From positions 226,001 through 290,000 of the forward strand of contig JAANYP010003878.1 of the NCBI GenBank assembly GCA_020465985.1: DNA of 64,000 nt, written 5' to 3'. Under the pieces are notes generated by a model. That model did not search any database. It was given only the letters and a program-made list of their open reading frames with translations, and was not told where the DNA came from. The translations under genes were made by a program, and so were the position numbers. This DNA comes from Centrapalus pauciflorus. Its lineage: Eukaryota > Streptophyta > Magnoliopsida > Asterales > Asteraceae. Below, in pieces: positions 13,007-23,927 of the stretch (position 1 is its first letter; every line of letters starts with the position of its first letter).

Positions 13007-13945
13007 TAGGCGGACCTACGAAGGAATGGGGTAGCCCGTGCAACGGGTTCCCTCCCAAATAACCTCGTTTTGCAGTGAAAGTTTTTAGAAATTTTATATG
13101 TGCAACCGGTGAATTATTATGTGTGCAACTTATAGTATTCAAGAAAAAAAATAAATTATGTGTGCAACTTTATTAAATGAATTTTAATACCTCAAAAAAA
13201 TTGATTGCCTAAATAAATAAATAAATAATACAACAAATCAACAACATCCAATCATATTTCAAAAATTAAAACTCAATAAATCCAATACTAATTTTTAAAC
13301 CCATTAACGCAATATTCTTTTTAGATCCAATATTAATTTTAACCCAATAATAATTTTACTTTAAAAGCTCAATTCATTTTCCTAATCTTTTATCTTTTAT
13401 GAATTCTAGTATTCTACTATTATTTAAAACTTTGATCCTCATTGCTTGAAATTAGTGTTTAATTGTGAATTTGTGTTGAACAAAATTTATGCTTTTTAGT
13501 TTTTAGTTTCTTTGATTGAAAGTTTAAGTGTGTGTAATTAATCAATTTTGTAATGTCTAATTGAAATTTGAAAGTTGAAATTGATTTGTAATTTGTTTTG
13601 TGTTTTTAGTTTCTTTAATTGTTAATTTGTAATCTAAGGTTGGGTTTAAAGTTCAAAGTTTATGTTATCTAGGGTTTAAAGTTTAATTGTGATTTGTCAT
13701 TTTTGTTTTTAGTTTCTTTAATTATAAATTTGTTAATTGTAGGATTATTTGATAAATTTTTAAAAAGAAAGTTAACGGAAAGTAGTAGTAACGACGGTCC
13801 ATCTTCAAAAGTTAGTAGAAATGACCCAACTAATATATCATTTTGTTGACCCGACCCGACTAAAATAATCATTTTAATTTTTGAACCGTGAACGTGACAA
13901 AAATTTATGCAACGGGTCCCTTCGGTGGCTGGGTCCACCACTGGA
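13007..13945 (+). mobile_element. Dispersed repeat bounded by GGCGGACC / GGTCCACC (copy 1)
   Basis: It begins TAGGCGGACCTACG... with GCCCGTGCAACGGG close behind, and ends ...CAACGGGTCCCTTCGGTGGCTGGGTCCACCACT. The short ends are inverted-complementary. A second copy with the same order of motifs is at 52142-52877. There is no coding capacity. ACAAG occurs close to both ends and could be a target duplication, but the exact boundary is uncertain. Superfamily unassigned. Confidence 0.55.
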
Positions 13946-15020
13946 TACAAGTTTAACTGTATCCCTTTTTTTTTTTTTCAACTTTAAACTTAAAAATATT
14001 GGGCATGCATACAAATACAAAAAATCTTTTTATAAAAGATATATAATATCTTTCTCTCTCCCATTTGTAGTGGTAATTTGATTGTTTTATTTCAGAAAAG
14101 GGAATCTGCCATGTGACGCCAGAGTGAGACAAGAATTGTTTGTTTGGTATTTTAATTCAATTAATTATTATAAATGTTATATAGGAAGCATGTAATGAAA
14201 AAACTTACATTACGTTTAGTTAACGAAAATAAGTCATTTTTCAATTTTCAGTTTTCAATTTACAGTTTTAGAAAAATAAAACAATGGTTTTATAGAAAGT
14301 GAAAATTTGTTAGATGATATGCGTTTAGTTAACTAAATTAAACTCAAAGTTTTTAGTTTTGAGAAAAATAAGATGAGTGATTATAAAATAAGAAAAATAG
14401 ATTAGGCGATAGAAAAATAAAAGTGAGAAATAAAGTATTATAAAAAAATATAGGGTATGTGATAAAAAATTAAGAGAGAAAATATGAAAAGTGATATTTT
14501 AAAAAGTGAGATGAAAATTTAAGAAATTGTTGTTAAGTAAACAAGTTTTATTTTTTTGAGAATGTAAAATGAAAATTTTAGAAATTTTCATTAACTAAAC
14601 GCAACTTTAACATCTTAATCATTTTAATTAACGACACCTTAATCACCGTAAAATCTTCTATATGATTGGGTACTTAATTCATTTATTTTTTTTAAGGTAT
14701 CATTTTTGAATTGAAAAAGTCTCCAAATTAATTTGTAAATAAAAAATAACATGTTTTTATATTAAAACATGTATATTTACCGAACTTAATATGTATTTAA
14801 ACAAATTACTTGAAGAACAAAATTTAAGACTTTTTCACTTTAAAGTAAAAGAATTTTTTATTATTTGCTTTTACCACAAGATTTTTTAGATATGTTGATT
14901 TTTTTTTTTTTCAATTTTAATCACGTTACTTAAAAATATGATTATAATTTAGTTTTTATCTGTTTTGTCTTTATTTGTTTGGACCTTTTATCCTAACATA
15001 GGTGAGGCATTGTTTGTTTA
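13946..15020. other. AT-rich spacer
   Basis: No gene is supported. 14210-14610 has inverted-complementary ends (ACGTTTAGTTAACGAAAA near 14213 and a TTCATTAACTAAACGC match near 14588), so it is probably a degenerate MITE. A related end recurs near 32640. Confidence 0.45.
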
Positions 15021-15388
15021 CGGAGTGCGTTTGGTTTTGTGTTATGAACAAGATTATTATCTTATTACGTTTTAATAACGTAAATAATTGGTTTAAAGTG
15101 TTTGGGATGCCTACGTTAATAAGTGATTATTTGCGATTAGAATTAATACTACCACACTTTTGCATAAGTTAAAATGTAGCTTATTTGATTAATAAGTGAT
15201 TATTTGGTTATTTTACAAGTTAAAATACAAATCCAAACACTTTAATAACTCAGATAATTATGACAGCAAATAACAGAAGTTAAACCAAACACTACATTTC
15301 CGCTAGCACTTTTTGTTACAACCATTATCTGATTATTAGTTTTCAAAATGTTACAACACTTTTTCAAACGCAAATCCAAACACCCTCT
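15021..15388. mobile_element. MITE, GTGCGTTTGG / CCAAACACCCTC ends (copy 1)
   Basis: Inverted-complementary ends (CGGAGTGCGTTTGG on the left, CAAATCCAAACACCCTCT on the right) are flanked by TTA/TAA. The interior is non-coding and shares long stretches with 16340-16688 (AATAACGTAAATAATTGG and following). Probably PIF/Harbinger-related. Confidence 0.6.
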
Positions 15389-15819
15389 TAATGGAATCAT
15401 TAAGAGATTATTTTATCTTTGAATGACTTCTTAATGATTTTATTAATAAGCAAACAAACAACCCCTCACTTAGTTAGTACTTATCCCTCTTTCATTCCTT
15501 CACTTAAAATTCAACTTCAAACTATAAAAAGTATTTATTTTTGATAGACAATCTTTTGATATAAAACAAAAACGTAAACGTAATTACACACCAATGGTTT
15601 GGCCATATGCCTAGACGTGAACAACTTCGACAATCGACACAACAATGACCCGCTTCTACACGACTGTATCCTTGCCCACTTATATCTATATATAGACTTG
15701 CCCACATAAAATTCATGGAAACAAAGTTTAACTATATATTTTTGTAATTCGAAGTTCCGACAAGCTAATCGAAAATTCAATTCTATAAAATTATATTTCA
15801 TAAGTCAAATGCATCCTTA

Positions 15820-16094
15820 GAGGGCGTTTGGCTCGCGGAATAAAATTTAATTTATAGTAAATAGTAGTTAATTGGTTGAGATGTGGAATGATGTTTACGG
15901 CTAGCTAAAAGTATGTAATGTGTAAAATGTTAGGATTCTAAATCCATCTATAAATAGCAAAGAATGATATATTCCTATAACCAATTTGATAGAATTTAAA
16001 CACATTTGTATTCATTGTTTTTGTAATACAATTTTAAAAAACACTATAAATAAATTAAAATTCCTTAAAATGCATTCCGTGAGACAACCGACCC
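15820..16094. mobile_element. Tourist-like MITE (275 bp, TSD TTA)
   Basis: Left end GAGGGCGTTTGGCTCGCGG and right end CCGTGAGACAACCGACCC are imperfect inverted repeats, flanked by TTA at 15817-15819 and 16095-16097. Non-coding. The 3-bp TTA duplication and size fit PIF/Harbinger MITEs. Confidence 0.72.
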
Positions 16095-16339
16095 TTAGTT
16101 TTATTGAAACAAGTTATATCATTGTTAGGATGCTTCTCCATTTATGTGTTCTTAATAATGAGATTGAAGAATAATCATAAAAAGCATAAAGCAAATTTAT
16201 AACCAACCTTATCTTTGAAAGTAATGATTAAGGTGAAAATCTCAATTAGATCTTTACTGAACTCCATGGCCAAATTGGTCATTGACCATAAGTTATGAGT
16301 TAAATTGTTACATTACCATGCCAAGATGGTCTTTGAATC

Positions 16340-16688
16340 TGCATTGTCACTCAGATTATTAGATTATTACGTTACAATAACGTAAATAATTGGTTTAAAG
16401 TGTTTGGATTGCATTCATTAATAAGTGATTATTTGCGTTTAGAATTAATACTACCACACTTTTTCATACGTTAAAAAATATAGCATATTTGCTTAATAAG
16501 TGCTTATTTGGTCATTTAAAAGTTAAACGCAAATCCAAACACTTTAAAAACTGATTATTTGATAATTATAAATATCAAACAACAGAACCTAAACCAAACA
16601 CCAGCACTTTTGTTACAGATTTACAGCTATTATCTGATTATTAGTTTTCAAAAATGCAACACCTTTTCAAATGCAAATCCAAACACCC
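16340..16688. mobile_element. MITE of the GTGCGTTTGG family (copy 2, truncated)
   Basis: Shares the interior and right end (CAAATCCAAACACCCTCC) with 15021-15388, but the left terminus is missing or decayed. Confidence 0.55.
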
Positions 16689-16830
16689 TCCAAATATTAT
16701 ATTAACAAAGTAGATTAACAATGATATAACAAACCATTTCCAACGTCACCATTTTTTTTATTGTTATTTTTGTTTGTTAGATTTTATAAGATTTCATAGG
16801 TTTTGATTCCGTAGGATTATTTGATTCTAA

Positions 16831-17140
16831 GGTGGCGTTTACTACAATGTAATGGAATTCGATAGAATTGGAATTTTAATTTAACTTGTTTAGAATTTTT
16901 GAGAACTAATGTAAATGGTTGAATTTTATGTATTTTCCATTAAATTTCATTGTTTATAGGAATTTGACATTCATTCTCATTTGTACATGAATTAAATTTC
17001 AACCAATACATGAATTAAATTTCAATCTATATCCCTAATCAATACTAAAAACTATCTTCTGCCTTCAAGATCAACCACATTAATAACTATCTAAATTCCA
17101 ATTCATTCGAACTCCATTAATTCGTGAACCAAACGCTACA
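16831..17140. mobile_element. Tourist-like MITE, first of an inverted pair (310 bp)
   Basis: Ends GGTGGCGTTTACTACAATG and CGTGAACCAAACGCTACA are inverted-complementary. TAA flanks both sides (16828-16830, 17141-17143). The interior matches the reverse complement of 17164-17472 (for example TTTTATGTATTTTCCAT and ACTAAAAACTATCTTC). Confidence 0.75.
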
Positions 17141-17163
17141 TAAAGGATTTTAAAATTATTTAA

Positions 17164-17472
17164 TGTAGCGTTTGGTTCACGTAATGAAATTCGAAATAAT
17201 TGGAATTTAAATTTTAGTTATAAATATGGTTGATTGAAAAAGTAGAAGATAGTTTTTAGTATTTGTTAGATATGTAGGTCAAAATCTAATCCATTTATAG
17301 GTTAGAATTTAATTCATTTATGAGTTGGAAGGAATGTCAGTTTCATGTAAACAATGAAATTTGATGGAAAATACATAAAATTTAACTCATTCCATTAGTT
17401 ATCAAAAATCGTAAACAAGCTAAATTTATATTACAATTCCATCAAATTCTATCACACGAACCGAACGCCACA
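17164..17472. mobile_element. Tourist-like MITE, second of an inverted pair (309 bp)
   Basis: Ends TGTAGCGTTTGGTTCACG and CGAACCGAACGCCACA, with TAA at 17161-17163 and 17473-17475. It lies 23 bp from its inverted relative. Both appear inserted in an older element: AGATTTTATAAGATTTC at about 16780 and TTTCGTAAGATCTTGC at about 17585 are inverted counterparts. Confidence 0.75.
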
Positions 17473-17884
17473 TAAGAGATGAAAAGATTTCGAAATCTTC
17501 AAAATTTCAAAATCATCATACATTTTTGAAGGATTTTAAAATCCTGTAACTATTAATTTCATAAAATTCAATAAATTCTAAATTTCGTAAGATCTTGCAA
17601 GCCGAATATTACATTAGTGTTTTTTTTTACCACAAAATTCAGGTGTCAAGTCATGTTGGCAAGAACTTCAATTAAGCAGAAACTTTAATAAATTTATAAA
17701 CATGGTAAATAGTTTAAGAAATCTATAAATTATATACTAATAATGTGTTACCTAAAAGAAAACAATATCAAATCTGGACAGACTTTCTAGTTTCTAGTGC
17801 TCTTGGACATGGCCCGTGGGCCGTGGGCCGATCCTCTTTCTCTTTTCTGTTTTTAATAGACTAAAAATCTAAAATTGAATAGAT

Positions 17885-18220
<336 letters not shown>

Positions 18221-18222
<2 letters not shown>

Positions 18223-18576
18223 GTTCAAAAGAGTATCACTTATTATGCAGCGCACCAGAAGGTATCACTCCTAAAATATTTTCTTTGAAATTTTCTTTAT
18301 AAACATATTTTAATTAAAATTGCAAAGATGATATATGAATTTCACGCACATTCACACATTTTAAGTGCACTAAATCATGCATCACATAAATATACTTTCA
18401 CATGCATATAAATTTATGTAAGTGTACGTTCACATTATTTTTAACGAGTTGAGAGATGTGAATGTATGTGTATATAATGTTAAATAAAACATGTTTATGA
18501 AAAAAAAAATTAAAAAGTTTTTTTTAGATTTGATACATTTTGGTGCACTGCATAATGAGTATTAATCTCTCGAAAC
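18221..18576. mobile_element. TA-microsatellite-anchored MITE B
   Basis: Left end AGGTTCAAAAGAGTATCAC, then TTATTATGCAGCGCACC, is preceded by (AT)n. The right end holds the inverse (GGTGCACTGCATAATGAG, then CTCTCGAAAC). TIRs are about 45 bp and imperfect. No coding capacity. Confidence 0.65.
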
Positions 18577-19319
18577 ATATTCGTGTGTGTGGGTGTATGT
18601 ATTTATGTTTATTTACAACACGTCTTAATGATTTCGGAGGCCTGGTGCACATTATAACAAAGTAAACCCTTAAATATAATTTACATAGTAAATTAACCAT
18701 TTTGAGACTGAATTTTAATAGGTAAACTGAAGGTTGTCCATAACAGATCCTATGCATTTGTAGAGTATTTCATGACTCCATGAGGCATTACAAATGGTAT
18801 ATAATAAGTTTGAAACAAAAGTAATACTCAAAGTAAGTCATTTAAAATGGTTTTATTGGATAACAACTATTGAAATCACATGAGATTTTTCTATCCCACA
18901 TAGGAAATGGAAGGAACTTGAGAACTTAGAGTGGGCATACAAGTCTTGCTTTCCGAACAAGATCTAATATAAAGCCAAATGTTCTATCTACTGTGTATGC
19001 CAAGATGTTTACTGTTTAGGGTTTAAGCATAACAAAAAGTCTCAAGTATAATAATCATTTTAATTAAAAAATGGCCACACTTCACAAACATCATTGTCCA
19101 CGATATGACACAAGATATGTAAATTCGACTGTTAAATATTAGCATACAAGTCACACATTTAACAACTCACGAGTAAAGCTGAAAGATGTACGAAATTTGT
19201 AACTTAATAGTAGATTAGCAAACACACGAAGACAATCTGAATCCGCTATAAATCGATTCGATCTATAAGAATGAACCTAAATTAGAAACTTGATAGAACT
19301 TAGCACCTAACCCAACTAT
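18577..19319. other. Intergenic spacer
   Basis: No gene is supported. 19230-19310 resembles, in inverse orientation, 36.80-36.93 kb inside the CACTA element (GAATCCGCTA..TCGAT.CGAT.TATAAGAA), so a shared repeat is present. Confidence 0.45.
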
Positions 19320-19535
19320 ATTTTTTTAGAGTTAATTGCATAGATGGTCCTTTAACTATCCCCAAATTGCAGATATAGTCCTTTTTTTCGAAAACCTTGC
19401 AAATTGGGTCCTTTATGTACCGAAAAGTTGCATTTAAGGTCCTTTCTAACGATTTCCGTTAAGTGTCTCTGTTAAGTCAGGGGCATTTTCGTCTTTTAAG
19501 GTAAAGGACCTTTTTTGCAATTTTTATTATTACTT

Positions 19536-19608
<73 letters not shown>

Positions 19609-19614
19609 TATTAT
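19536..19614. repeat. (TTA)n microsatellite in the left MULE TIR
   Basis: About 26 ATT/TTA units. The inverse (AAT)n tract is at 20801-20862 in the right arm, so the repeat is part of the TIR and has expanded separately in each arm. Confidence 0.9.
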
Positions 19615-19724
19615 TAACTCTTTAAAATCAGTAACTTAACACCTTCTCCGGTAACCTCTCACCGGTGACCATGTCCGGCAACCCATTTCACCTTCTCCGG
19701 TCAAAACGCAAACCTCCAGTTTAA

Positions 19725-20236
19725 TTGTCGTTGAATCCTCAGGGATGCGTACAAAGCACGAGTCTTGTTCTCAGATTTCAAATCCAGCAACCGCTCAACA
19801 GACCCGTGTTTGAGCTTGCTAACTTTGTCGAACAACCGAAGTCAAACTCCATCTTCAGGGGCCTTCAAGTCATTTTAGCAGACGATGATGGTGTAAACCG
19901 GATGGTCACTAAAAAGCTCCTTGAAAAGCTCGATTGCCTGGTCACGACAGTCTCGTCTGGTTTCGAGTGCCTGAGTTCGCTGGGGCCGACGCTGACGCCT
20001 TTCCATGTAGTGATATTGGATCTCCACATGCCGTAGATGGACGGGTTTGAAGTGGCGACAAGGATCCGCAAGTTCCGAAGCCGTAACCGGCCGCTAATCA
20101 TAGCATTGACGGCGAGCGCGGAAGAACAGGTGTGGGAGAGATGTTTGCAGGTGGGGATGAACGGGGTGATTTGGGATGATATAAGATGGAAGGTGCTTGG
20201 GAGTTACATGAAGCTTCGTATCAATCTGATTGACTA
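19725..20236 (+). pseudogene. Captured ethylene receptor (ETR2/EIN4-type) receiver-domain fragment
   Basis: The frame contains a response-regulator receiver domain closely resembling the C-terminus of subfamily-II ethylene receptors. It shows the acidic pocket ADDD (near 19881), the phospho-acceptor LDLHMP (near 20020), MDGFEVATRIRKF after it, and the T/S segment IIALTASAEE. A TAG stop at 20034-20036 falls right after LDLHMP, so the domain is broken, and the 3' end diverges after MNGVI. Sensor and histidine-kinase domains are absent. It lies between MULE TIRs and is therefore a transposon-captured fragment. Receptor assignment is by recalled family resemblance. Confidence 0.8.
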
Positions 20237-20306
20237 ACAACAAATGGAAGATCTCAGTTTTGAGACCTTGATTTGGGGTTTTATGCATGAAGCTTCGTAT
20301 CAATCT
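20209..20306 (+). repeat. Direct repeat inside the Pack-MULE
   Basis: ATGAAGCTTCGTATCAATCT occurs at 20209-20228 and again at 20287-20306, marking a junction between captured segments. Confidence 0.85.
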
Positions 20307-20389
20307 TGATCTCTCCACCCTTTCCCTTTCCTCAACGATCTCCACCGGCTACCGGCCACCTCCCTTCTCCTTCTCTCTGCCGGTCGAAG

Positions 20390-20715
20390 TAAAGGAAATG
20401 GAGTCTCCAAGATCTGGAGTTGCTGCAATTGCAAGAATATCAAAGAACAACAACATCACGAGACCGCAAAATTAACGCCTGAAAAACCATGTCCACGGCG
20501 GCGGCGATGTCGGCCTTGGGAGTCAGCTGTGGTGGCCGGAGGTGGAGCATTTCCCCCCAAACACATATTTTTCCAGCGACCACCACGTCTCCTTCTTCTT
20601 CGGCCACATCCACCATCGCCCATCGTATCATCACACCACCATCGACCGAAGGACCAGTGCACCACCACGGTAGCTCACCCCTCCGTCGCGAAGCACCAAA
20701 AAACTGAAACAATCT
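20390..20715 (+). other. Second GC-rich captured segment of unknown origin
   Basis: Contains GCGGCGGCGATGTCGGCC and several overlapping short open frames on both strands. None shows a domain I recognise. Composition suggests a captured exon or 5' leader of a host gene. No function is assigned. Confidence 0.4.
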
Positions 20716-20800
20716 GAAGCTTAGGGTTTAGGGTTTCAGATGGGGGGAGCTACAGGCTTCTGATTTAGGTTTCATATGGGGAGAGGAAAGAAGACAAGTG

Positions 20801-20862
<62 letters not shown>
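20801..20862. repeat. (AAT)n microsatellite in the right MULE TIR
   Basis: About 20 AAT units, the inverse of 19536-19614. Confidence 0.92.
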
Positions 20863-20867
<5 letters not shown>

Positions 20868-21179
20868 TATTGAAAGTAATAATAAAAATTGCAAAAAAGG
20901 TCCTTTACCTTAGAAAGACGAAAATGCCCCTGACTTAACAGAGACACTTAACGGAAATCGTTAGAAAGGACCTTAAATGCAACTTTTCGGTACATAAAGG
21001 ACCCAATTTGCAACGTTTTCGAAAAAGGACTATATCTGCAATTTGGGGATAGTTAAAGGACCATCTATGCAATTAACTCATTTTTTTATGTACTTCAATA
21101 ATTACTAATTAATGATGTGGGTTACAATTGAATTAAATACCTTTTAATCATTATTAACCAAATCATGTTCTAGTATTTT

Positions 21180-21340
21180 TTTTTTGAACAGCTGGTGTGG
21201 TGGTAATCGCCTCGGCCCAAGTGCCGACAGATCCCGGTTCGATCCCCACCACAATCTCCTAGTTAGATTAAAATCTCCAAAGTTAGATTAGTTCACCTGA
21301 AGGGAAAAACCCAAAAATCCGCCTCTAGTACTTATGTATT
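21180..21340. mobile_element. Possible tRNA-derived SINE
   Basis: 21191-21255 resembles a degenerate tRNA half: TGGTGGTAATCGCCTCGG (A-box-like) and GGTTCGATCCCCACC (B-box). It is preceded by a T10 tract, i.e. an A-tail on the minus strand. CTAGTATTT/CTAGTACTT near both ends may be a target duplication. It does not fold into a complete tRNA by eye. Confidence 0.4.
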
Positions 21341-21739
21341 TTCTTTATAATTTAACTAGGTGGTCGAAAGAATATTATTATATTATATTTATTTTAATCC
21401 CATACAGATATTTAATTTGACTCTACTGTTAAATCGTAATTAAATGAATAATAAGTCATCGAATACGTATTAAGTAAATTTTAGGCTGCGATCTAAATTA
21501 ATTTGCTTAGAATTTTAATAACTAATAATAACATATAAATGTGAATAATTACTTTGTTATTAAAATGTTAACTTAAGATTGGATCCTAAATATATAATTA
21601 CAGTAGTACTCGTTGGTTAATATATCTAGAGTTGATCCAATCATATAATTAAGATTTAAGATTAATTTATTGGTTAATAAAATAATGGCTTAATAAAAAT
21701 AATAAGTAAAAATAAGATTTTAAATTGTATTATATATAA

Positions 21740-22013
21740 CTAGATTATTACCCATGTATTAAATGAGTTAATTTAAAACAAAATATTTACAACTATGTAT
21801 AATATAATATTTTATTATTTTAAGAATAATATAATTTATTTAAATTTAATTAATTAATTATTAAGAGCAATTTTGAATATAATTGATTTGCATTAAAATA
21901 TACATTAAATTTAGTAAATGAAATGACAAAAGGGAAGTGCAACACATGATAAATCAAATGAAAAAATGACACATGACGTATTATTTACTCATTTATTGAT
22001 ACTGTGTTTGTAG
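21740..22013 (-). mobile_element. Short non-autonomous Helitron
   Basis: On the minus strand the 3' end is hairpin ACTCATTTAATACATGGGT, then AATAAT, then CTAG at 21743-21740. A likely 5' TC end is TCTACAAACACAGTATC near 22013. Length is about 270 bp. No coding. The 3' end is clearer than the 5' end. Confidence 0.5.
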
Positions 22014-22440
22014 ACCTATTTATTACATAGATATTTTACATAAAAAATATAATAATTATTATAAGAAATAAACTAAGAGTATATTAAAAATTAGAGTTTA
22101 TATGTAAGTTAAAAGGAAAAAAGATTTCTAAATGATATATTTAAATATTTAATTAAGAATACATTAAAAATAAAACAATAAAATATAATTATATGAATTA
22201 TAAACAATGTTAACAATTTAACATAATATTTGTTATTTAAGTTTAAGATACTTTAAAACAATTTATGAATTGCCATAATTATGGTTACAAGTAATAAAAT
22301 ATAAAAAAAGTCATAATTGTATTTTTATTTCATTTAATTAACCTGTATAAATGAAAAAACTAAATTAGAAAAATTAGGCGGGAAAATGAGATTTTGTTTC
22401 AATAAGAGAATGTCACGTGGCGAAAAACTATTTTGTTTAA
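22014..22440. other. AT-rich spacer
   Basis: No gene, RNA or clear terminal repeat is seen. Confidence 0.4.
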
Positions 22441-22443
22441 TTA

Positions 22444-22447
<4 letters not shown>

Positions 22448-22494
<47 letters not shown>
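22448..22494. repeat. (TA)n microsatellite
   Basis: About 23 units, abutting element C. Confidence 0.95.
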
Positions 22495-22495
<1 letters not shown>

Positions 22496-22498
<3 letters not shown>

Positions 22499-22698
22499 GG
22501 TTCGATTGAGAACTTTTGTGCATCGAGGCACCATTAAGAACTTTTGTGCGTCGGACTTTCAACCAATGGTGCATTAAGGGTATTTGTGGAATAAATTTAT
22601 AAGAAAATTAATTAATTATAGAAAAATAGGTTTAATTAGATTAGGAAACAAATCAATACATTAAACAAATTACCAAAAATTTCTCCCTCTTTCTCTCC

Positions 22699-22759
<61 letters not shown>

Positions 22760-23455
22760 CATGATCAACCTCTCTCCCTCTCCTTCCCCATGTGACCGCC
22801 CCACCCCTTCTCATTCTCAAAATCCGGCCACCGTCTTGCTCTCTCGATCGTTGCACCACCATCGCACCACCGCTGCACCACTGCTCTCTCGGCCGCTGCA
22901 TCACCATCGCTGCACCGACCATCTCTCTCTACGGCTAATAATCACCGCATTTTTTGAATGCATGATAAATTTTTAAATGATGAACACGATGAAAAACGCG
23001 ATAAAATGATGCATTTTTGAATGATAAACACCTTCAAAGATAAAAAGGATGTTTTTTGATGATTTTGGAAGAGATGAACGATATGCATGTATTTTGATGA
23101 TGAACGATATGAATGAAGAGATGAACGATTCATGTTTGTATTTTGATGTATTTTGATTTTGAAAGAGATGAACGATATGCATGATTTATTTTTGGAAGAG
23201 ATGAACGATATGCATGCATTTTTATGTATTTTGAAATTGTATTATTTTTGTTAATTTTGGAAGTGTAATAACTAAATAAGGATTGCATAATTCCTGTGTT
23301 ACCCCTCCGCGAATTTCATTATGTGCACTTGATGCATAAAACTTTAGATTTAATTACCCTTTTGCCATTTGATCTAACTCACATATTCTTTTCATCCAAT
23401 GGACGGTAGAGGTTCTTTTGTGTCTCGATGCACAAAAGTTCTCAATGGAACCTCG
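22496..23455. mobile_element. TA-microsatellite-anchored MITE C (about 960 bp)
   Basis: The left end contains GGGGTTCGATTGAGAACTTT and continues TGTGCATCGAGGCAC. The right end is its inverse (GTGTCTCGATGCACAAAAG, then TTCTCAATGGAACC). TIRs are about 36 bp with few mismatches. (TA)n flanks both sides. The interior has (CT)n(CA)n at 22705-22760, a GC-richer segment 22760-22940 and GATGAACGATATGCATG repeats at 22980-23220. No transposase. Confidence 0.75.
22980..23225. repeat. GATGAACGATATGCAT interspersed short repeats
   Basis: The phrase (GAAGA)GATGAACGATATGCATG recurs at least four times with variable spacers of GATGATTTTGG or TTTTGATG type, inside element C. Confidence 0.75.

Positions 23456-23502
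<47 letters not shown>
23456..23502. repeat. (TA)n microsatellite upstream of the SOSS-B-like gene
   Basis: About 22 units directly after element C, ending about 60-80 bp before the apparent 5' leader exon. Confidence 0.95.
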
Positions 23503-23504
<2 letters not shown>

Positions 23505-23559
23505 TTTATAGGTTTGAGTTGGCGGGTCGGGTCGAATCCATGACCCGGTCACCACTTTT

Positions 23560-23927
23560 CTTTTCCCCCTCTCACACTCTCTCTGCTTATTGCCTCCTCC
23601 GGCGACCGTCGCCGTCGCTCTCAACGCCCACGAACACAACAACCACCAGCGCCCTCTCATCCTTACACTCTCTCCATCTCCATCTCCCTCTCACTCTCAC
23701 ACACGGCGACAGCGGCTCAACCCTAGCGCCGCCGCCACCATAACTCCATCCACCGTCATCGTCCTCCCGACGGCCACCACCACTCGGCCTCACCCACTCT
23801 CTCACGGTCAGTCGCTCGATCTCTCGGCTCACACACCCATCTCTTCCACGGCCGCCGCTGACCAGGACCATTGCGGTTGTCCCTGGTGCGGCGCCGCCAT
23901 TACCGCTGCTCGAAACCCTAGTATCAG
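23560..23927 (+). other. Probable 5' leader (UTR) exon of the SOSS-B-like gene
   Basis: A CT-rich, GC-enriched segment ends CGAAACCCTAGTATCAG followed by GTACTATATTCTC, a good plant 5' splice site. The AAACCCTAG context is typical of plant leader exons. The open frames across it are low-complexity (Pro/Ser/Thr/His) and not convincing proteins. The link to the downstream coding exon is inferred from an acceptor (TTATTTATAG) at 26062. Confidence 0.45.

Larger units (their letters stand above)
19329..21079. mobile_element. Pack-MULE with captured ethylene-receptor fragment
   Basis: Long terminal inverted repeats of about 220 bp, or about 290 bp with their trinucleotide ends (19329-19615 and 20800-21079), begin GAGTTAATTGCATAGATGG on each side. 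A perfect 9-bp target duplication ATTTTTTTA lies at 19320-19328 and 21080-21088. These are Mutator-like hallmarks. There is no transposase. The interior (19620-20790) is much more GC-rich than the flanks and holds a receiver-domain gene fragment plus another Pro/Ser-rich captured stretch, as expected of a Pack-MULE. Confidence 0.88.

Noticed and set aside
20456..20717. Four overlapping GC-rich frames as possible genes
   Set aside because: They lie in the captured interior of a Pack-MULE, on both strands, with no recognisable domain.
21191..21255. A tRNA gene
   Set aside because: A- and B-box-like words are present, but no acceptor or anticodon stems pair correctly; a SINE-like origin is more likely.
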